NCBI GenBank assembly: GCA_021568835.1
Contig: JAKGSH010000010.1
Location: 620,001 to 684,000, forward strand
Source of the DNA: Streptomyces sp. Tue 6430
GTDB taxonomy: Bacteria; Actinomycetota; Actinomycetes; Streptomycetales; Streptomycetaceae
Reading direction: 5' to 3'
DNA length: 64,000 nucleotides
Shown here: positions 51,712 to 60,739 of the stretch, in pieces
How positions within the stretch are numbered: the first letter of the stretch is position 1
Layout of the letters: every line of letters begins with the position of its first letter
The notes under the pieces: generated by a model
The model's database searches: none
Told to the model about the DNA's origin: nothing
Seen by the model: only the letters and a program-made list of their open reading frames with translations
Program-made: the position numbers and the translations under genes

Positions 51712-52767
51712 CTACGCCAGTCCGGCCAGCTCCAGTGCCTCGGCGCCCGCCCGCAGCGAGGCGAGCCGCTCGTCGAGCGTGAAGCCGGCGGGGGCGAGGG
51801 TGAGGGTGGTGACGCCGGCCGCCGCGTAGGCCTTCATCCGGTCGGCGATGCGCTCCTTGGACCCCAGCAGCGTGGTCCGGTCGATCAGCTCGTGCGGAAC
51901 GGCCGCCGCGGCGCCCTGCTTGTCCCCGGAGAGGTACTTGTCCTGGATCTCGTCGGCGGCCTGCTCGTAGCCCATGCGCCGGGCGAGCTGGTTGTAGAAG
52001 TTCTGCTTGCGGCTGCCCATTCCGCCGACGTAGAGCGCGGTGTAGGGCCGGAAGGTGTCGGCGAGCCGCTCGACGTCGCCGTCGGCGCCGACGGCCAGCG
52101 GCAGCGTCGGGCAGACGTCGAAGCCGTCCAGCGTCTTGCCGGCCTTCTCGCGCCCCGCGCGCAGGTGCTTGATCGCGGTGTCCTCGATGTGGTCGGCGGA
52201 CGGGAAGATCAGCAGGGCGCCGTCGGCGATCTCGCCGGTCTGCTCCAGGTTCTTCGGGCCGATCGCGGCGATGTACAGCGGGATGTGCTCGCGCTCCGGG
52301 TGCACGGTCAGCTTGATCGGCTTGCCGGGGCCGCCCGGCAGCGGCAGCGTCCAGTGCTCGCCCTCGTACGACAGCCGCTCGCGCGTCATCGCCTTGCGGA
52401 CGATCTCGACGTACTCGCGCGTGCGGGACAGCGGCTTGTCGAACTTGACGCCGTACCAGCCCTCGGAGACCTGCGGGCCCGAGACGCCGAGGCCGAGGCG
52501 GAAGCGGCCGCCGGACAGCGAGTCGAGGGTGGCGGCGGTCATCGCGGTCATCGCCGGCTGGCGGGCCGGGATCTGGAAGATGGCCGAGCCGACGTCGATG
52601 CGTTCGGTCTGGGCGGCGACCCAGCTGAGCACGGTGGCGGCGTCCGAGCCGTAGGCCTCCGCGGCCCAGCAGACCGCGTACCCCAGCCGGTCGGCCTCCT
52701 GTGCCACGGCCAGGTTGTCCCCGTCCATTCCGGCACCCCAGTAGCCGAGGTTGATCCCGAGCTGCAT
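51712..52767 (-). CDS. LLM-class F420-dependent oxidoreductase
   Basis: Intact 351-residue luciferase-like TIM-barrel protein. Family marks: MQLGINLGYWGAGMDGDNL, the SGGRFRLGLGVSGPQVSEGW stretch and LYIAAIGPKNLEQTGEIADG. Such proteins use reduced F420 to act on varied substrates. It is divergent from an aldo/keto reductase gene, with a 200-bp gap in which a TetR-like motif TTACTGATCAGTAA lies close to its start (about 52780-52793). Substrate unknown. Confidence 0.92.
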   Translation of the reverse strand: MQLGINLGYWGAGMDGDNLAVAQEADRLGYAVCWAAEAYGSDAATVLSWVAAQTERIDVGSAIFQIPARQPAMTAMTAATLDSLSGGRFRLGLGVSGPQVSEGWYGVKFDKPLSRTREYVEIVRKAMTRERLSYEGEHWTLPLPGGPGKPIKLTVHPEREHIPLYIAAIGPKNLEQTGEIADGALLIFPSADHIEDTAIKHLRAGREKAGKTLDGFDVCPTLPLAVGADGDVERLADTFRPYTALYVGGMGSRKQNFYNQLARRMGYEQAADEIQDKYLSGDKQGAAAAVPHELIDRTTLLGSKERIADRMKAYAAAGVTTLTLAPAGFTLDERLASLRAGAEALELAGLA

Positions 52768-52779
52768 GGCCGATTCCCC

Positions 52780-52793
52780 TTACTGATCAGTAA
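52780..52793. promoter_or_regulatory. palindrome TTACTGATCAGTAA before the LLM gene
   Basis: A perfect 14-bp palindrome lies about 13 bp upstream of the LLM oxidoreductase start, so close that a bound protein would block expression. It resembles TetR-type operators containing TTACTGATCAGTAA-like half sites. The regulator is not in this window. Confidence 0.55.
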
Positions 52794-52967
52794 CGACGCT
52801 GTCGCGGAGACAGTAGCGCGCAGGACGGCCCGGAGGGAGGGTGGTGTGGCGAGGGTCGCGGCGGCCCGCAGGAGGTTCCGGCCTGCCCGAACCGGTCCCG
52901 GCCTGCCCGGAATTCCGTTGTCCACAGGCAACCCGCGGTCCGGTTCCGGCCAGTAATCTCGGCGTCC

Positions 52968-53954
52968 ATGGAGCAGAGGCATCTCGGTCGCACCGGCCTG
53001 CGCGTGTCCCGCATCGGGCTCGGCACCCTGACCTGGGGCCGTGACACCGACGAGCACGACGCGGCGGACCTCTTGAAGACGTTCTGGGAGGCGGGCGGCA
53101 CCCTCGTCGACACGGCGGACGTGTACGGCGACGGGGAGGCCGAGTACGTGCTGGGGCGGCTCATGGAGGGCCTGATACCGCGCCGGGACCTGATCATCTC
53201 GACGAAGGCCGGCAGCGTGCCCGACCCGGACCGGCGCGTCGACGGCTCCCGCGGTCATCTCCTCGCGGCCCTGGACGCCTCGCTCACCCGGCTCGGCACG
53301 GACCACGTCGACGTGTGGCACGTGCACGCCTTCGACCCCGGCACCCCGCTGGAGGAGACCCTCCAGGCCCTCGACATCGCGGTCGCCAGCGGTCGCGCCC
53401 GCTATGCCGGCGTCTCCAACTTCTGCGGCTGGCAGCTCGCCAAGGCCGCCACCTGGCAGCTCGCGGCACCGGGTACGCGCACCCGGCTGGCCAGCACGCA
53501 GATGGAGTACTCCCTGCTGCAGCGCGGTGTGGAGCGCGAGGTGCTGCCGGCCGCGCTGGACCTGGGCATCGGACTGCTGCCCTCCTCACCGCTCGGCCGG
53601 GGCGTCCTCACCGGCAAGTACCGCGGCGACGCCCTGCCGCCGGACTCCCGCGCCGCCTCCGACCACTTCGCGCCGTTCGTCGAGCCCTACCTCGACGACG
53701 CCGCGAGCCGCATCGTGGACGCCGTGGCGACCGCGGCGGACGGGCTCGCGGTGAGCCCTCAGCAGGTCGCCCTCGCCTGGGTCCGCGACCGGCCCGGAGT
53801 GGCCGCCCCGATCGTCGGCGCGCGCAACGCGCAGCAGCTCACGGCCGCATTGTCAGTGGAGGCGCTTAGTCTTCCTGACGAGATCTGCCGGGCGCTCGAC
53901 GACGTGTCGGCGCCCGTGCACCGCTATCCCGATCACGACTGGAGCACGCTGTGA
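52968..53954 (+). CDS. aldo/keto reductase
   Basis: Intact 328-residue NADPH-dependent reductase. The barrel carries the catalytic Asp/Tyr in LVDTADVYGDGEAEYVLGRL, Lys in LIISTKAGSV and His in VDVWHVHAFD; the cofactor site reads PIVGARNAQQL. Its stop overlaps the next gene start by 4 bp (GTGA), so the two are translated together. Substrate unknown. Confidence 0.93.
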   Translation: MEQRHLGRTGLRVSRIGLGTLTWGRDTDEHDAADLLKTFWEAGGTLVDTADVYGDGEAEYVLGRLMEGLIPRRDLIISTKAGSVPDPDRRVDGSRGHLLAALDASLTRLGTDHVDVWHVHAFDPGTPLEETLQALDIAVASGRARYAGVSNFCGWQLAKAATWQLAAPGTRTRLASTQMEYSLLQRGVEREVLPAALDLGIGLLPSSPLGRGVLTGKYRGDALPPDSRAASDHFAPFVEPYLDDAASRIVDAVATAADGLAVSPQQVALAWVRDRPGVAAPIVGARNAQQLTAALSVEALSLPDEICRALDDVSAPVHRYPDHDWSTL

Positions 53955-56274
53955 GCACGGAGCCGGAGCCCCCCAGCACCACGGAGAACACCGGGCCGGG
54001 CACCCCGGACGACGCACCGCCCGCCGAGGGCTCACCGCAGTCCGGCTCCGTGGCGGCCCCGGCCGGCGACGGCGGGACGGCGCCCGGGTCCGCGGCCGGT
54101 GGGATCACGCCGGGGTCCGCGACGGCCGACGCCACCGTGCCGGGATCCGACGGCGCCACCGTGCCGGAGTCCGCGGCCGAGGAGCCCGCCCGGAAGCCGT
54201 CCGAGGCCGAGGCGGAACTCGCCGCCCAGAAGCTGGAGCGCGAGCGGATCGAGCGGCGCAAGGCGGAGAAGCGGGGTCCCGTCCCCGCCGGGACCAAGCT
54301 GAGCGGCAGGGCCGCCGACCTCCTGGCGGCCGTGCGGGCCGTGGAGAGCGGGGAGAAGCCCGCCGCCACCGTGTTCGCCGATCAGGAGCCCGCCCCGCGC
54401 CCCGCCGCCCCGGAGCCCGTGCGGCGCCCGCAGCCGGTGGCCGCGGATCCCGTCGCCACCGCACCGGCGCCGGACACCGTGGAGGCCGTACGGCGTGTGC
54501 TGGCCGCCGGCGGTGCTCCCGAGGCGCTGGCGCCGCAGGTCGCGGCGGCTCTGGGCGAGGGGGCCGCGGAGGCCCTGGGCGAGGACCCCTGGCAGTTGCT
54601 GCGCGTCCCCGGCGTGCGACCCGAGCAGGCGGACGGCTTCGCGCGGGCGCGGCTCGGCGCGGAGTGCGCCCCGGGCGACGAGCGGCGGGGCCGGGCGGTG
54701 ACCGTCTGGCTGCTGGAACAGGCGGCCCTGGCCGGGCACACCGCCCTGGAACTGCCGACGCTGACGGCGGCGCTCGCCCGGCAGGGGGTCCCGGACGGGG
54801 ACGCGGCCGTGCAGAGCACCCTCGCCGAGGGCGAGGCCCTCGCCTTCCAGGACGCCCTGGAGGAGCCCGGCGCCGCCCCGGCCCCGGTGGCCGCGAGCCG
54901 GGAATCCGAGGACCGCGAGGACGGCGGGGACGGCGGGGACGACGGGGAGGACGGGGAGGAGACCGGCCCGGTCCGGGTCCTCGTCGGTCTCGAGCGGTAC
55001 GCGCTCGCGGAGGAGAGCCTCGCCGACGGTCTGGCCCGCCTGGCCAACGCCCTGGCCGAGGAGACCTCGACGCCGTGGGAGTCCGCCGCCGCCCGGGTGT
55101 CCGGCAGCACGGCCGAGCTGATCCGCGCGGTCGCCGGGCACGGCCTCGTCGTGCACACCGGCGGCGAGGCGGCGCGCGCCGAACCGGCAGCCCTGCTCGC
55201 CGCCGCCCGGTCCCTGGGAGTGCGCGCGGTCGCCGCCTGCCACACACCGGACGGACGGCGCCGGCTGGCGGCACACCTGGACGCGGCGGACCAGGGGACA
55301 GAGGGGCCGAGGGGGACGGCCCCGTCGTCACCCTTCCCGGCCTGCTGTCCGGCGCCGAGGGTCCCGGCCGGGACGCCGAGGGCGCCTTCGCCCTGGACCT
55401 GCTGATCGTGCTGGACGCGCCGCAGCTGGACGTGGAGACCGCCGCGATGGTCGTGGAGTCGCTCCCGGACGGCGCCCGGCTGGTGCTCAGCGGCGACCCC
55501 GCGCTGCTCTGGTCGGCCGGGCCGGGCCGGGTCTTCGCCGACCTCCTCGCCGCCCGGGTGTGCCCGCAGGTCGCCTCCCGCATCCCGGACCCGGGGCCGC
55601 TGGGCGAGCTGGTCTCCGGAGTGGGCGTCGGCGAGCTGAACCAGGTCGAGGCGCCCGGCAAGGAGATCGTGATCGTGCCGGTGCGGGACGCCGGCGAGGC
55701 CGTGCACCGGACGGTGCAGCTCGTCTCGGACTCCGTGCCGCGGGCCTTCGGCGTCGCCGCCGGGGAGACGGTGGTCGTCACCCCGGGCCACGGCGGCGCG
55801 GCCGGCACCCGCGCGCTGAACGCGGCGCTGAAGGACCGCCTCAACCCCGGTCCCGGCCGCTTCGGCGGCTTCGACCCCGGCGACCTGATCGCCTACTCCC
55901 CCGTCCCGGGCCGTACGGTGACGGGCCGGGTGGTGACGGCCGACGCGGAGGGGCTGCACCTGGCCTGCGCCGGTGCCGCCGTGGTCGTACCGAAGGAGCG
56001 GGTGGAGCACTCCGTCCGGCACGGATGGGCGCTCACGGCGCACCAGGCGGTGGGGAGCCGGTGGCCGGCGGCGGTCGTGGTGCTGCCCGGTGACGCCGCG
56101 CAGGTCCTGTCCCGCCCCTGGGTCTACACGGCCTTCGGCCGGGCGGAGCGCCACCTGTCCGTGGTGCACGGGGTCGAGCAGGCGCTGCCCGGAGCGGTCG
56201 CCGGGGTCACGGCGAAGCCCCGCACGACCCGGCTGCCGGCCCTGCTGCGTCCCCAGGTCCCGGCGGCGGACTGA
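53951..56274 (+). CDS. RecD2-like protein with HHH domain and lost ATPase motifs (one frameshift)
   Basis: About 774 residues. A disordered Ala/Pro/Glu-rich N-terminus (1-180) precedes a helix-hairpin-helix region (GVRPEQADGFARARLG) and a helicase-like part in RecD2 order. Where RecD2 has Walker A GGPGTGKT, this has VHTGGEAARAEPAA; motif Ia is ACHTPDGRRRLAAH; where motif II should read VDEASMVD it has IVLDAPQLDVETA; motif III is LVLSGDPALLWSAGPGRV; motif VI is GWALTAHQAVGSRW. The Lys and Asp-Glu for ATP hydrolysis are therefore absent. A missing G at 55303-55306 splits it. GTG at 53951 overlaps the aldo/keto reductase stop. A DNA-binding pseudo-helicase is the likely reading. Confidence 0.82.
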
Positions 56275-56317
56275 CGGTCGCGGGGACGCGGACGGCGGCG
56301 GTCACAGCGGTCAGGGT

Positions 56318-56350
56318 GGTCACGGCGGGGAATCGCTCCTCGCCGTGACC
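56318..56350. terminator. hairpin between convergent genes
   Basis: A 10-bp stem (GGTCACGGCG with its complement CGCCGTGACC) and a 13-nt loop, between the RecD-like gene and the acidic protein gene. Confidence 0.55.
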
Positions 56351-56362
56351 GCGGCCGCTCCG

Positions 56363-57091
56363 CTAGCGGCCGGCCCGCCCGGCGTCCAGGGGCTCCGGAT
56401 CCCCCTCTTCCCCTGCTTCGTCGTCGTCTACGTCCACGTCCTCTTCGTCGTCCTCTTCGTCGTCGTCCGCCGCTTCGTCCTCGACGTCGTCGTCGAAGAC
56501 CGAGCTGACGTCGAAGCGGCACACCACCTGCTGCGGGTCCGGCTGCTCGAAGGGCGTCTCCAGCCATTCGCCCGGCTCGGCGGGTTCGTCGGCGGCCAGC
56601 ACCCACAGGGTGGAGTCGCCCTCCTCCAGGCCGAACTCCTTGTGCCGGGAGGCGATCTCGTCGGGTTCGAACTCGCCGAAGAGCAGGCCCAGCGCGCCGT
56701 GGACGGTCCCGGAGGCCTCCGCGTCCGCGCCGTCCTCAAACTCGGCCGCCTCGACCCGCTGGGCCTGTGCCAGCAGCCGCTGCGGTTCCACCACCGCGTA
56801 GTCGCGGCGGATCAGGACGCTCAGGGCGTTGGGCTCCTCGGGTCCCGCGTAGGGCGGCAGCGAGTCCTCGGCGCCGGGGATCTCGAAGGGGGTGACCTCG
56901 TCGTAACGGTCGTAGAGCAGTTCGTCGTACGCCTCCGCGGCAGCGGCCAGCTCGTTGAACGCCTCGTAGACGGCCGGGTCGTCCTCACCCGTCCGGCGTT
57001 CGACCGCCGCAAGGTGGCGGTCGAGCGCGGTCTTGACCGCCTCGGCGGCGGCGCGTACCTCGGCAGCGGTGGGCTGCGCAGCATCAGACAT
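56363..57091 (-). CDS. acidic protein of unknown function
   Basis: A 242-residue protein. The N-terminal half is helical (VRAAAEAVKTALDRHLAAVE, AYDELLYDRYDEVTPFEIPG), the middle includes SVLIRRDYAVVEP, and the last 50 residues are almost all Asp and Glu before a short basic end DAGRAGR. No signal peptide. The ATG at 57091 (MSDAAQPTAAEV) is the best start. A conserved Streptomyces neighbour of chpC as I recall. The family is not known to me by function; an acidic tail could mimic nucleic acid or bind a basic partner. Confidence 0.8.
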   Translation of the reverse strand: MSDAAQPTAAEVRAAAEAVKTALDRHLAAVERRTGEDDPAVYEAFNELAAAAEAYDELLYDRYDEVTPFEIPGAEDSLPPYAGPEEPNALSVLIRRDYAVVEPQRLLAQAQRVEAAEFEDGADAEASGTVHGALGLLFGEFEPDEIASRHKEFGLEEGDSTLWVLAADEPAEPGEWLETPFEQPDPQQVVCRFDVSSVFDDDVEDEAADDDEEDDEEDVDVDDDEAGEEGDPEPLDAGRAGR

Positions 57092-57138
57092 AGTGCAGAC
57101 GCTATCCGTACCGGGCCCCAGCCCGCACAATAGATGCG

Positions 57139-57327
57139 ATGCCGGAATACGAATTTGTCGACGTGTACGTACCGCGCGGGGTCTCCCGCAAGGACGCGAC
57201 ACGTTTGCTGACCGACCATGCGGAGTACGGACACTGGGAGTTGGACCGTCTGAGCCTGCTGCGGGACGGCAGCCGCCGCGTGCGGCTGCGCCGGCGGATC
57301 ATCCGTCAGGTACGCGCCACGTGGTGA
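57139..57327 (+). CDS. DUF5703-family small basic protein
   Basis: A 62-residue protein: MPEYEFVDVYVPRGVSRKDA, then LLTDHAEYGHWELDRLSLLR and a strongly basic end RRVRLRRRIIRQVRATW. It starts 47 bp from the divergent acidic-protein gene, so the two could share regulation. The opposite charges of the two products are notable. Followed by a strong terminator. Function unknown. Confidence 0.82.
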   Translation: MPEYEFVDVYVPRGVSRKDATRLLTDHAEYGHWELDRLSLLRDGSRRVRLRRRIIRQVRATW

Positions 57328-57342
57328 GCCGAAGATGACGGA

Positions 57343-57380
57343 AACGGAGCGGGCCCCGCCGAGGCGGGGCCCGCTCCGTT
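57343..57380. terminator. bidirectional hairpin terminator
   Basis: A 17-bp perfect stem (AACGGAGCGGGCCCCGC with its complement) and a 4-nt loop between the convergent DUF5703 gene and chpC. Confidence 0.85.
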
Positions 57381-57398
57381 GTGCGGTGCCGGGGATTG

Positions 57399-58233
57399 TC
57401 AGGCCGCGGCGCGGGCCTTGCGGTAGAGGACCGCGCCCGCGAGCAGCGCGCCGGCGCCGGCCGGGAGCGCGAGGCCCAGCGGCAGTCCGCTGCCGGTCTG
57501 CGCGAGCTGCGGGGAGTGGACGGAGGAGTGTCCGGCCGGGGTCACGTGACCCGGCTTGGCGGGGTGCTCTCGTCCTGGGGGTGGCCGGGCTTGCCGGGGC
57601 CGGTCGGCTCCCGCCGGGAGGCGTGCCGGGCGTCTCCTCCTCGCCGCCGGGAGGCGTGCCGTAGTCACGGCCGGGGCCGCTGTCGTTGACGCAGGTGTTG
57701 CCCATGGCCGGGTTGAGGATCCCGACGACGTCGATGGTGTTGCCGCACACGTTGACCGGCACGTCGACCGGCGCCTGGACGTTGTTGCCGGAACCGACGC
57801 CGGGCGAACCGGCGGTGTGGCCGCCCGCCTGCGCACCGCCCGGGCCGGCGTGCGAACCGGAACCGCCGTGGCCGCCCGAGCCGCCGTGGCCGCCGGAACC
57901 GGCGTGCGAGCCGGAGCCGCCGTGCCCGGCCTGGCTGCCGCCCTGCCCGGCGTGGCTGCCGCCGCCGCTCTTGCCGCCGTCGTGGCCCGTGCTGCGGTTG
58001 GCACAGGAGTTGCCGACCGCCGGGTTGAGGATCCCGACGACGTCGACGGTGTTGCCGCAGACGTTGACCGGCACGTGCACCGGCGCCTGGACGTTGTTGC
58101 CGGACAGGACGCCGGGTGAGTCGGAGGCGTAGCCGCTCGCGCCGGAGTCGGCGTGGGCGTACCCTCCGGCGGCGGCGATCACCCCCGTCGCCGCCGCCAC
58201 GGTCATGAGACTTTTGCGGGTGACCTGTCGCAT
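57399..58233 (-). CDS. chpC: ChpC, long cell-wall-anchored chaplin (two frameshifts)
   Basis: Hydrophobic surface protein for aerial hyphae. Signal peptide at residues 1-29, then two chaplin domains, each with GNNVQAPV(H/D)VPVNVCGNT and two Cys (about residues 38-78 and 146-186). A Gly/Ser/His linker with repeated GSHAG and GGHGGS joins them. The end holds sortase motif LAQTG, a membrane helix and YRKARAAA. Two missing bases, at 57610-57612 and 57561-57564, shift the Pro-rich region; restored, it reads GEPTGPGKPGHPQDESTP and AKPGHVTPAGHSSVHSPQ. ATG at 58233. Next to chpH as in S. coelicolor. Confidence 0.93.
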
Positions 58234-58372
58234 TCCTGAATCCCTGCTTTCGCTCTCGTCCCGGATCGCTCGCATCCTTCCAGCTTCGCGAGGCATCCGG
58301 GTGCTACGACTTCTTCGGCTTTCCTTTCTCATGTCATTCGGATTTCGCACGAATGGCAGGAGAAAAGACCGG

Positions 58373-58411
58373 TCGGCCCCGGAGCGCATGGCGTGCGCTC
58401 CGGGGCCGACG
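58373..58411 (-). terminator. hairpin terminator after chpH
   Basis: A perfect 17-bp stem (GTCGGCCCCGGAGCGCA with its complement) and a 5-nt loop, 29 bp past the chpH stop; chpC therefore has its own promoter downstream of it. Confidence 0.8.
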
Positions 58412-58439
58412 GTGTGGACGACCCCTCAGCGGGTCGATG

Positions 58440-58673
58440 TCACTTGTTGATGCAGACGTTGCCGAAGGCGGGGTTCAGCAGCCCGATCACCGAGATCGTG
58501 TTGCCGCAGACGTTCACGGGGACGTGGACGGGCACCTGGATCACGTTGCCGGAAGCGACACCCGGGGAGTGCACGGCGGCACCCTGGGCACCCGAATCGG
58601 CGACGGCCATGCCCGCGCCCGCGAGAACCAGACCACCGGTGGCAGCCGCAGCAGCAACGACCTTCTTGAGCAT
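58440..58673 (-). CDS. chpH: ChpH, short chaplin
   Basis: A 77-residue secreted protein. The signal peptide (MLKKVVAAAAATGGLVLAGA) is followed by one chaplin domain, HSPGVASGNVIQVPVHVPVN with CGNTISVIGLLNPAFGNVCI and the two conserved Cys. Short chaplins assemble into amyloid fibrils that coat aerial hyphae and lower surface tension. ATG at 58673 with a purine-rich ribosome site. Confidence 0.95.
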   Translation of the reverse strand: MLKKVVAAAAATGGLVLAGAGMAVADSGAQGAAVHSPGVASGNVIQVPVHVPVNVCGNTISVIGLLNPAFGNVCINK

Positions 58674-58825
58674 TGTTCCTCCTTGTTGGCAATGCGATTC
58701 CCAGTAACGGGTCGCACCAGCAGTAACGAGGAGGAGGTAATGGGGCTACGTGCTTATCGTCGCATTCACTCTTTCCAGTCGTTCCCGCACACGCGGCCGA
58801 ATAAGAGGAGTGTCGTTCAGGTCGT

Positions 58826-60154
58826 TCAGGAGGCGTCGATGAAGCGGTCGAGCACGCGGACGCCGAACCGGAGGCCGTCCACGGGCACGCGCTCGTCGAC
58901 GCCGTGGAACATGCCGGCGAAGTCCAGCTCCGGCGGCAGCTTCAGCGGGGCGAAGCCGAAGCCGCGGATGCCGAGGTCGTCGAAGGACTTGGCGTCGGTA
59001 CCGCCGGAGAGCATGTAGGGGATCGCCTTGGCGGTGGGGTCCTCGGCGAGCAGCGCGGACTGCATGGCCTCCACGAGCGGCCCGTCGAAGGAGGTCTCCA
59101 CGGCCTTGTCGGAGTGGACGTCCTCACGGCGCACCTTCGGGCCGAGGATCCGGTCGAGGTCGGCGAGGAACTCCTCCTCGTGACCCGGCAGGAAGCGCCC
59201 GTCGACGTGGGCGGTGGCCTCGCCGGGGATGACGTTGACCTTGTAGCCGGCGTTCAGCTGGGTGGGGTTGGCGGTGTTCCTCAGGGTCGCGCCGATCAGC
59301 TTGGCGATGCCGCCGAGCCGGGCGAGGGTGGACTCCATGTCCTCCGGGTCCAGCGGGGTGCCCAGCGCGTCACCCAGTTCGTCCAGGAAGGCCCGGGTGG
59401 TCTTGGTGACCCGCACCGGGAAGGTGTGGCGGCCGAGCCGGGCCACGGCCTCGGACAGCTCCGTGATCGCGTTGTCCCGGTGGATCATCGAGCCGTGCCC
59501 GGCGGTGCCGGCCACCCTCAGCTTCATCCAGTGCATGCCCTTCTCGGCCGTCTGGATCAGGTAGAGCCGGCGCTCCTCGCTGACCGTGAAGGAGAAGCCG
59601 CCCACCTCGCTGATCGCCTCGGTGACGCCCTCGAAGAGGTCCGGGTGGCGGTCGACGAGGTGCCGGGCGCCGTAGGTGCCGCCCGCCTCCTCGTCGGCGA
59701 GGAAGGCGAGGACGATGTCGCGCGGCGGCCTGCGCCCGGAACGCAGCCGGTCGCGGACGACCGCCAGGGTCATGGCGTCCATGTCCTTCATGTCGACCGC
59801 GCCCCGGCCCCACACGCACCCGTCGGCGACCTCCCCGGAGAAGGGATCGTGGGTCCAGTCGGCCGCGTTGGCGGGGACGACGTCGAGGTGGCCGTGGATG
59901 AGGAGCGCGGGCCGGGAGGGATCCGTGCCCTCGATACGGGCCACGGTGGAGGCGCGCCCCGGGTGGGACTCGTAGATCTTCGGTTCGAGCCCCACCTCGG
60001 CGAGCTTCTCGGCGACGTACTCGGCCGCCTCGCGCTCGCCCGGACCCGAGTGGTCGCCGTAGTTGCTGGTGTCGAACCGGATCAGCTCGCGGCAGAGGTC
60101 CACGACCTCGTCCTCGCCGGTGACGCCCCTGGCCGTGTCGTCCGTCGCGCTCAC
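58826..60154 (-). CDS. M20-family metallopeptidase
   Basis: A 442-residue dinuclear zinc hydrolase. Zinc ligands are visible in LLIHGHLDVVPANAADW, GRGAVDMKDM, the catalytic LADEEAGGTYGA and the final FHGVDERVPVDG. The dimerisation domain lies between (AGTAGHGSMIHRDNAI). It may act as a peptidase or an amidohydrolase such as acetylornithine deacetylase-like enzymes. The GTG at 60154 has GGGAGGA 6 nt upstream and is preferred over an in-frame GTG at 60175, which lies ahead of that site. Confidence 0.92.
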   Translation of the reverse strand: MSATDDTARGVTGEDEVVDLCRELIRFDTSNYGDHSGPGEREAAEYVAEKLAEVGLEPKIYESHPGRASTVARIEGTDPSRPALLIHGHLDVVPANAADWTHDPFSGEVADGCVWGRGAVDMKDMDAMTLAVVRDRLRSGRRPPRDIVLAFLADEEAGGTYGARHLVDRHPDLFEGVTEAISEVGGFSFTVSEERRLYLIQTAEKGMHWMKLRVAGTAGHGSMIHRDNAITELSEAVARLGRHTFPVRVTKTTRAFLDELGDALGTPLDPEDMESTLARLGGIAKLIGATLRNTANPTQLNAGYKVNVIPGEATAHVDGRFLPGHEEEFLADLDRILGPKVRREDVHSDKAVETSFDGPLVEAMQSALLAEDPTAKAIPYMLSGGTDAKSFDDLGIRGFGFAPLKLPPELDFAGMFHGVDERVPVDGLRFGVRVLDRFIDAS

Positions 60155-60383
60155 GCTGGTTCCTCCCGCTGTCACTGCTGGTGGTTCCCCTCATCCTCCC
60201 CCTCCCCGGCTGCCGCGCCCAAGACCGGTCCCGGCCCGTCACACCCCGTTCACGCCGGATGCGGCGGATGCGGCGGACCGTCGGCGGCGGAGGCGGGCGG
60301 CGGGCGGGCCGTGATCGGGCACCCCGGAAAGCCTGGTAATGTTTACGACGTCGCCGCGGGGGAACCCGCGCGAAAGACACCTT

Positions 60384-60468
60384 GTCCGGGTGGCGGAATG
60401 GCAGACGCGCTAGCTTGAGGTGCTAGTGCCCTTTATCGGGCGTGGGGGTTCAAGTCCCCCCTCGGACA
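60384..60468 (+). tRNA. tRNA-Leu (anticodon GAG)
   Basis: Folds as a class II tRNA: acceptor stem GTCCGGG with CTCGGAC, D-arm GGCGGAATGGCAGACGC, anticodon stem CTAGC/GCTAG with loop TTGAGGT (anticodon GAG, reading CUC and CUU), a long variable arm (GCCCTTTATCGGGC) and T-arm GGGGGTTCAAGTCCCCC. The discriminator is A; CCA is not encoded. Confidence 0.97.
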
Positions 60469-60479
60469 CGCGAGATGGA

Positions 60480-60511
60480 CGAGGGCCCCGACCTGAAGGT
60501 CGGGGCCCTCG
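60480..60511 (+). terminator. hairpin terminator after tRNA-Leu
   Basis: A 14-bp stem (CGAGGGCCCCGACC with its complement) and loop TGAA, 11 bp after the tRNA. Confidence 0.85.
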
Positions 60512-60739
60512 CTCGTTGGTGTGGGGCATCTCTCCCCGGTTCGAAGATCACCAGGTCACGGCATTTCCGCAGCCCCCGGACGACGCCGTTCGGCCGTTCC
60601 GGCTGGCCGCCGGAAAGGGGCGAGCCTAGCGTCGTACTAAAATTTCCGGCTTGTTACGGGCTGGCGCCGGACAACCCCAGGCAGACCTGCGGGCCCGCCA
60701 GCGCCCCGGAGGGCTCCGGGAACGAGACGCGAGGACCTG

